Positions 6,097-6,211 of a stretch of DNA of 6,211 nucleotides are shown in pieces. The notes beneath the pieces are model-generated. The model was not told the DNA's origin, ran no database searches, and saw only the letters and a program-made list of their open reading frames with translations. Location: the NCBI GenBank assembly GCA_035301625.1, contig DATGTW010000037.1, positions 1 through 6,211 of the forward strand, given 5' to 3'. The translations under genes were made by a program, and so were the position numbers. Numbering within the stretch: the stretch's first letter is position 1; every line of letters starts with the position of its first letter. This DNA is from Paenalcaligenes sp035301625. Lineage in GTDB: Bacteria; Pseudomonadota; Gammaproteobacteria; Burkholderiales; Burkholderiaceae_B.

Positions 6097-6211
6097 CTCG
6101 GTTAAGTACAGGTAGAATCGAGCTCACCTATTGGCATTAACTCAATGGAGCTAAACGAGCTAATCCATCTGGGAGCATCGTCGAAATATAGATGCAGCCT
6201 TGCTTATCAGT

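Larger units (their letters stand above)
5945..6211. other. Upstream intergenic/regulatory region of the iron-uptake operon
   Basis: These 267 bases hold no gene I can support. They contain the Fur box at 6016-6030 and a weaker Fur-like site at 6082-6096. There are also short GAGCT-based repeats at 6120-6163. A plus-strand frame from ATG at 6145 stays open to the window edge (22 codons) without a Shine-Dalgarno. It could be the start of a divergent gene such as a regulator, but nothing in the residues identifies one. A minus-strand frame entering from the edge ends at TAA at 6137-6139 and is equally unidentified. No clear intrinsic terminator was seen. Confidence 0.6.

Noticed and set aside
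6137..6210. Minus-strand frame entering from the right edge and ending at TAA, as the 3' end of an upstream gene
   Set aside because: Only about 24 codons with no recognisable motif, and no terminator clearly follows.
6145..6211. Plus-strand frame of 22 codons from ATG at 6145 to the window edge as a gene
   Set aside because: No Shine-Dalgarno, no identifiable residues, and too short to distinguish from chance; mentioned only as a possibility.

Overview
This window reads as part of a Gram-negative, proteobacterial chromosome. It has a periplasmic-binding-protein iron importer with an apparent Tat signal, a near-consensus 7-1-7 Fur box, and a DdpX-type D-Ala-D-Ala dipeptidase beside a peptide-binding protein. 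Base composition looks close to half GC by eye. A betaproteobacterium such as an Alcaligenaceae relative is possible, but nothing here fixes the genus.

All six confident genes lie on the minus strand, so the window is transcribed from high to low coordinates. At the upstream end (5945-6211) is a regulatory region with a Fur box at 6016-6030 and perhaps a weaker second one at 6082-6096. Then follows a four-gene ferric-siderophore-type ABC importer: a Tat-exported binding protein (4994-5944), two FecCD-family permeases (3977-4969 and 2911-3966) and an ATPase (2075-2914). Spacing is tight: 24 nt, 10 nt, then a 4-nt ATGA overlap. The second permease appears to start at TTG.

Only 24 nt after the ATPase, with no visible terminator, comes a VanX/DdpX-family D,D-dipeptidase (1499-2050). 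After an 86-nt gap comes a family-5 dipeptide/oligopeptide-binding protein (1412 down to the window edge, C-terminus missing). That order matches the start of the ddpX-ddpA arrangement known from E. coli, where D-Ala-D-Ala from cell-wall turnover is imported and split.

The gene organisation suggests that iron starvation relieves Fur repression at the binding-protein promoter and switches on the importer, with read-through likely into the dipeptidase. The peptide transporter genes may also have their own promoter in the 1413-1498 gap. The families are well known; the main point of interest is the physical coupling of an iron importer to cell-wall dipeptide salvage. No RNA gene, mobile element, CRISPR array or convincing intrinsic terminator was found.
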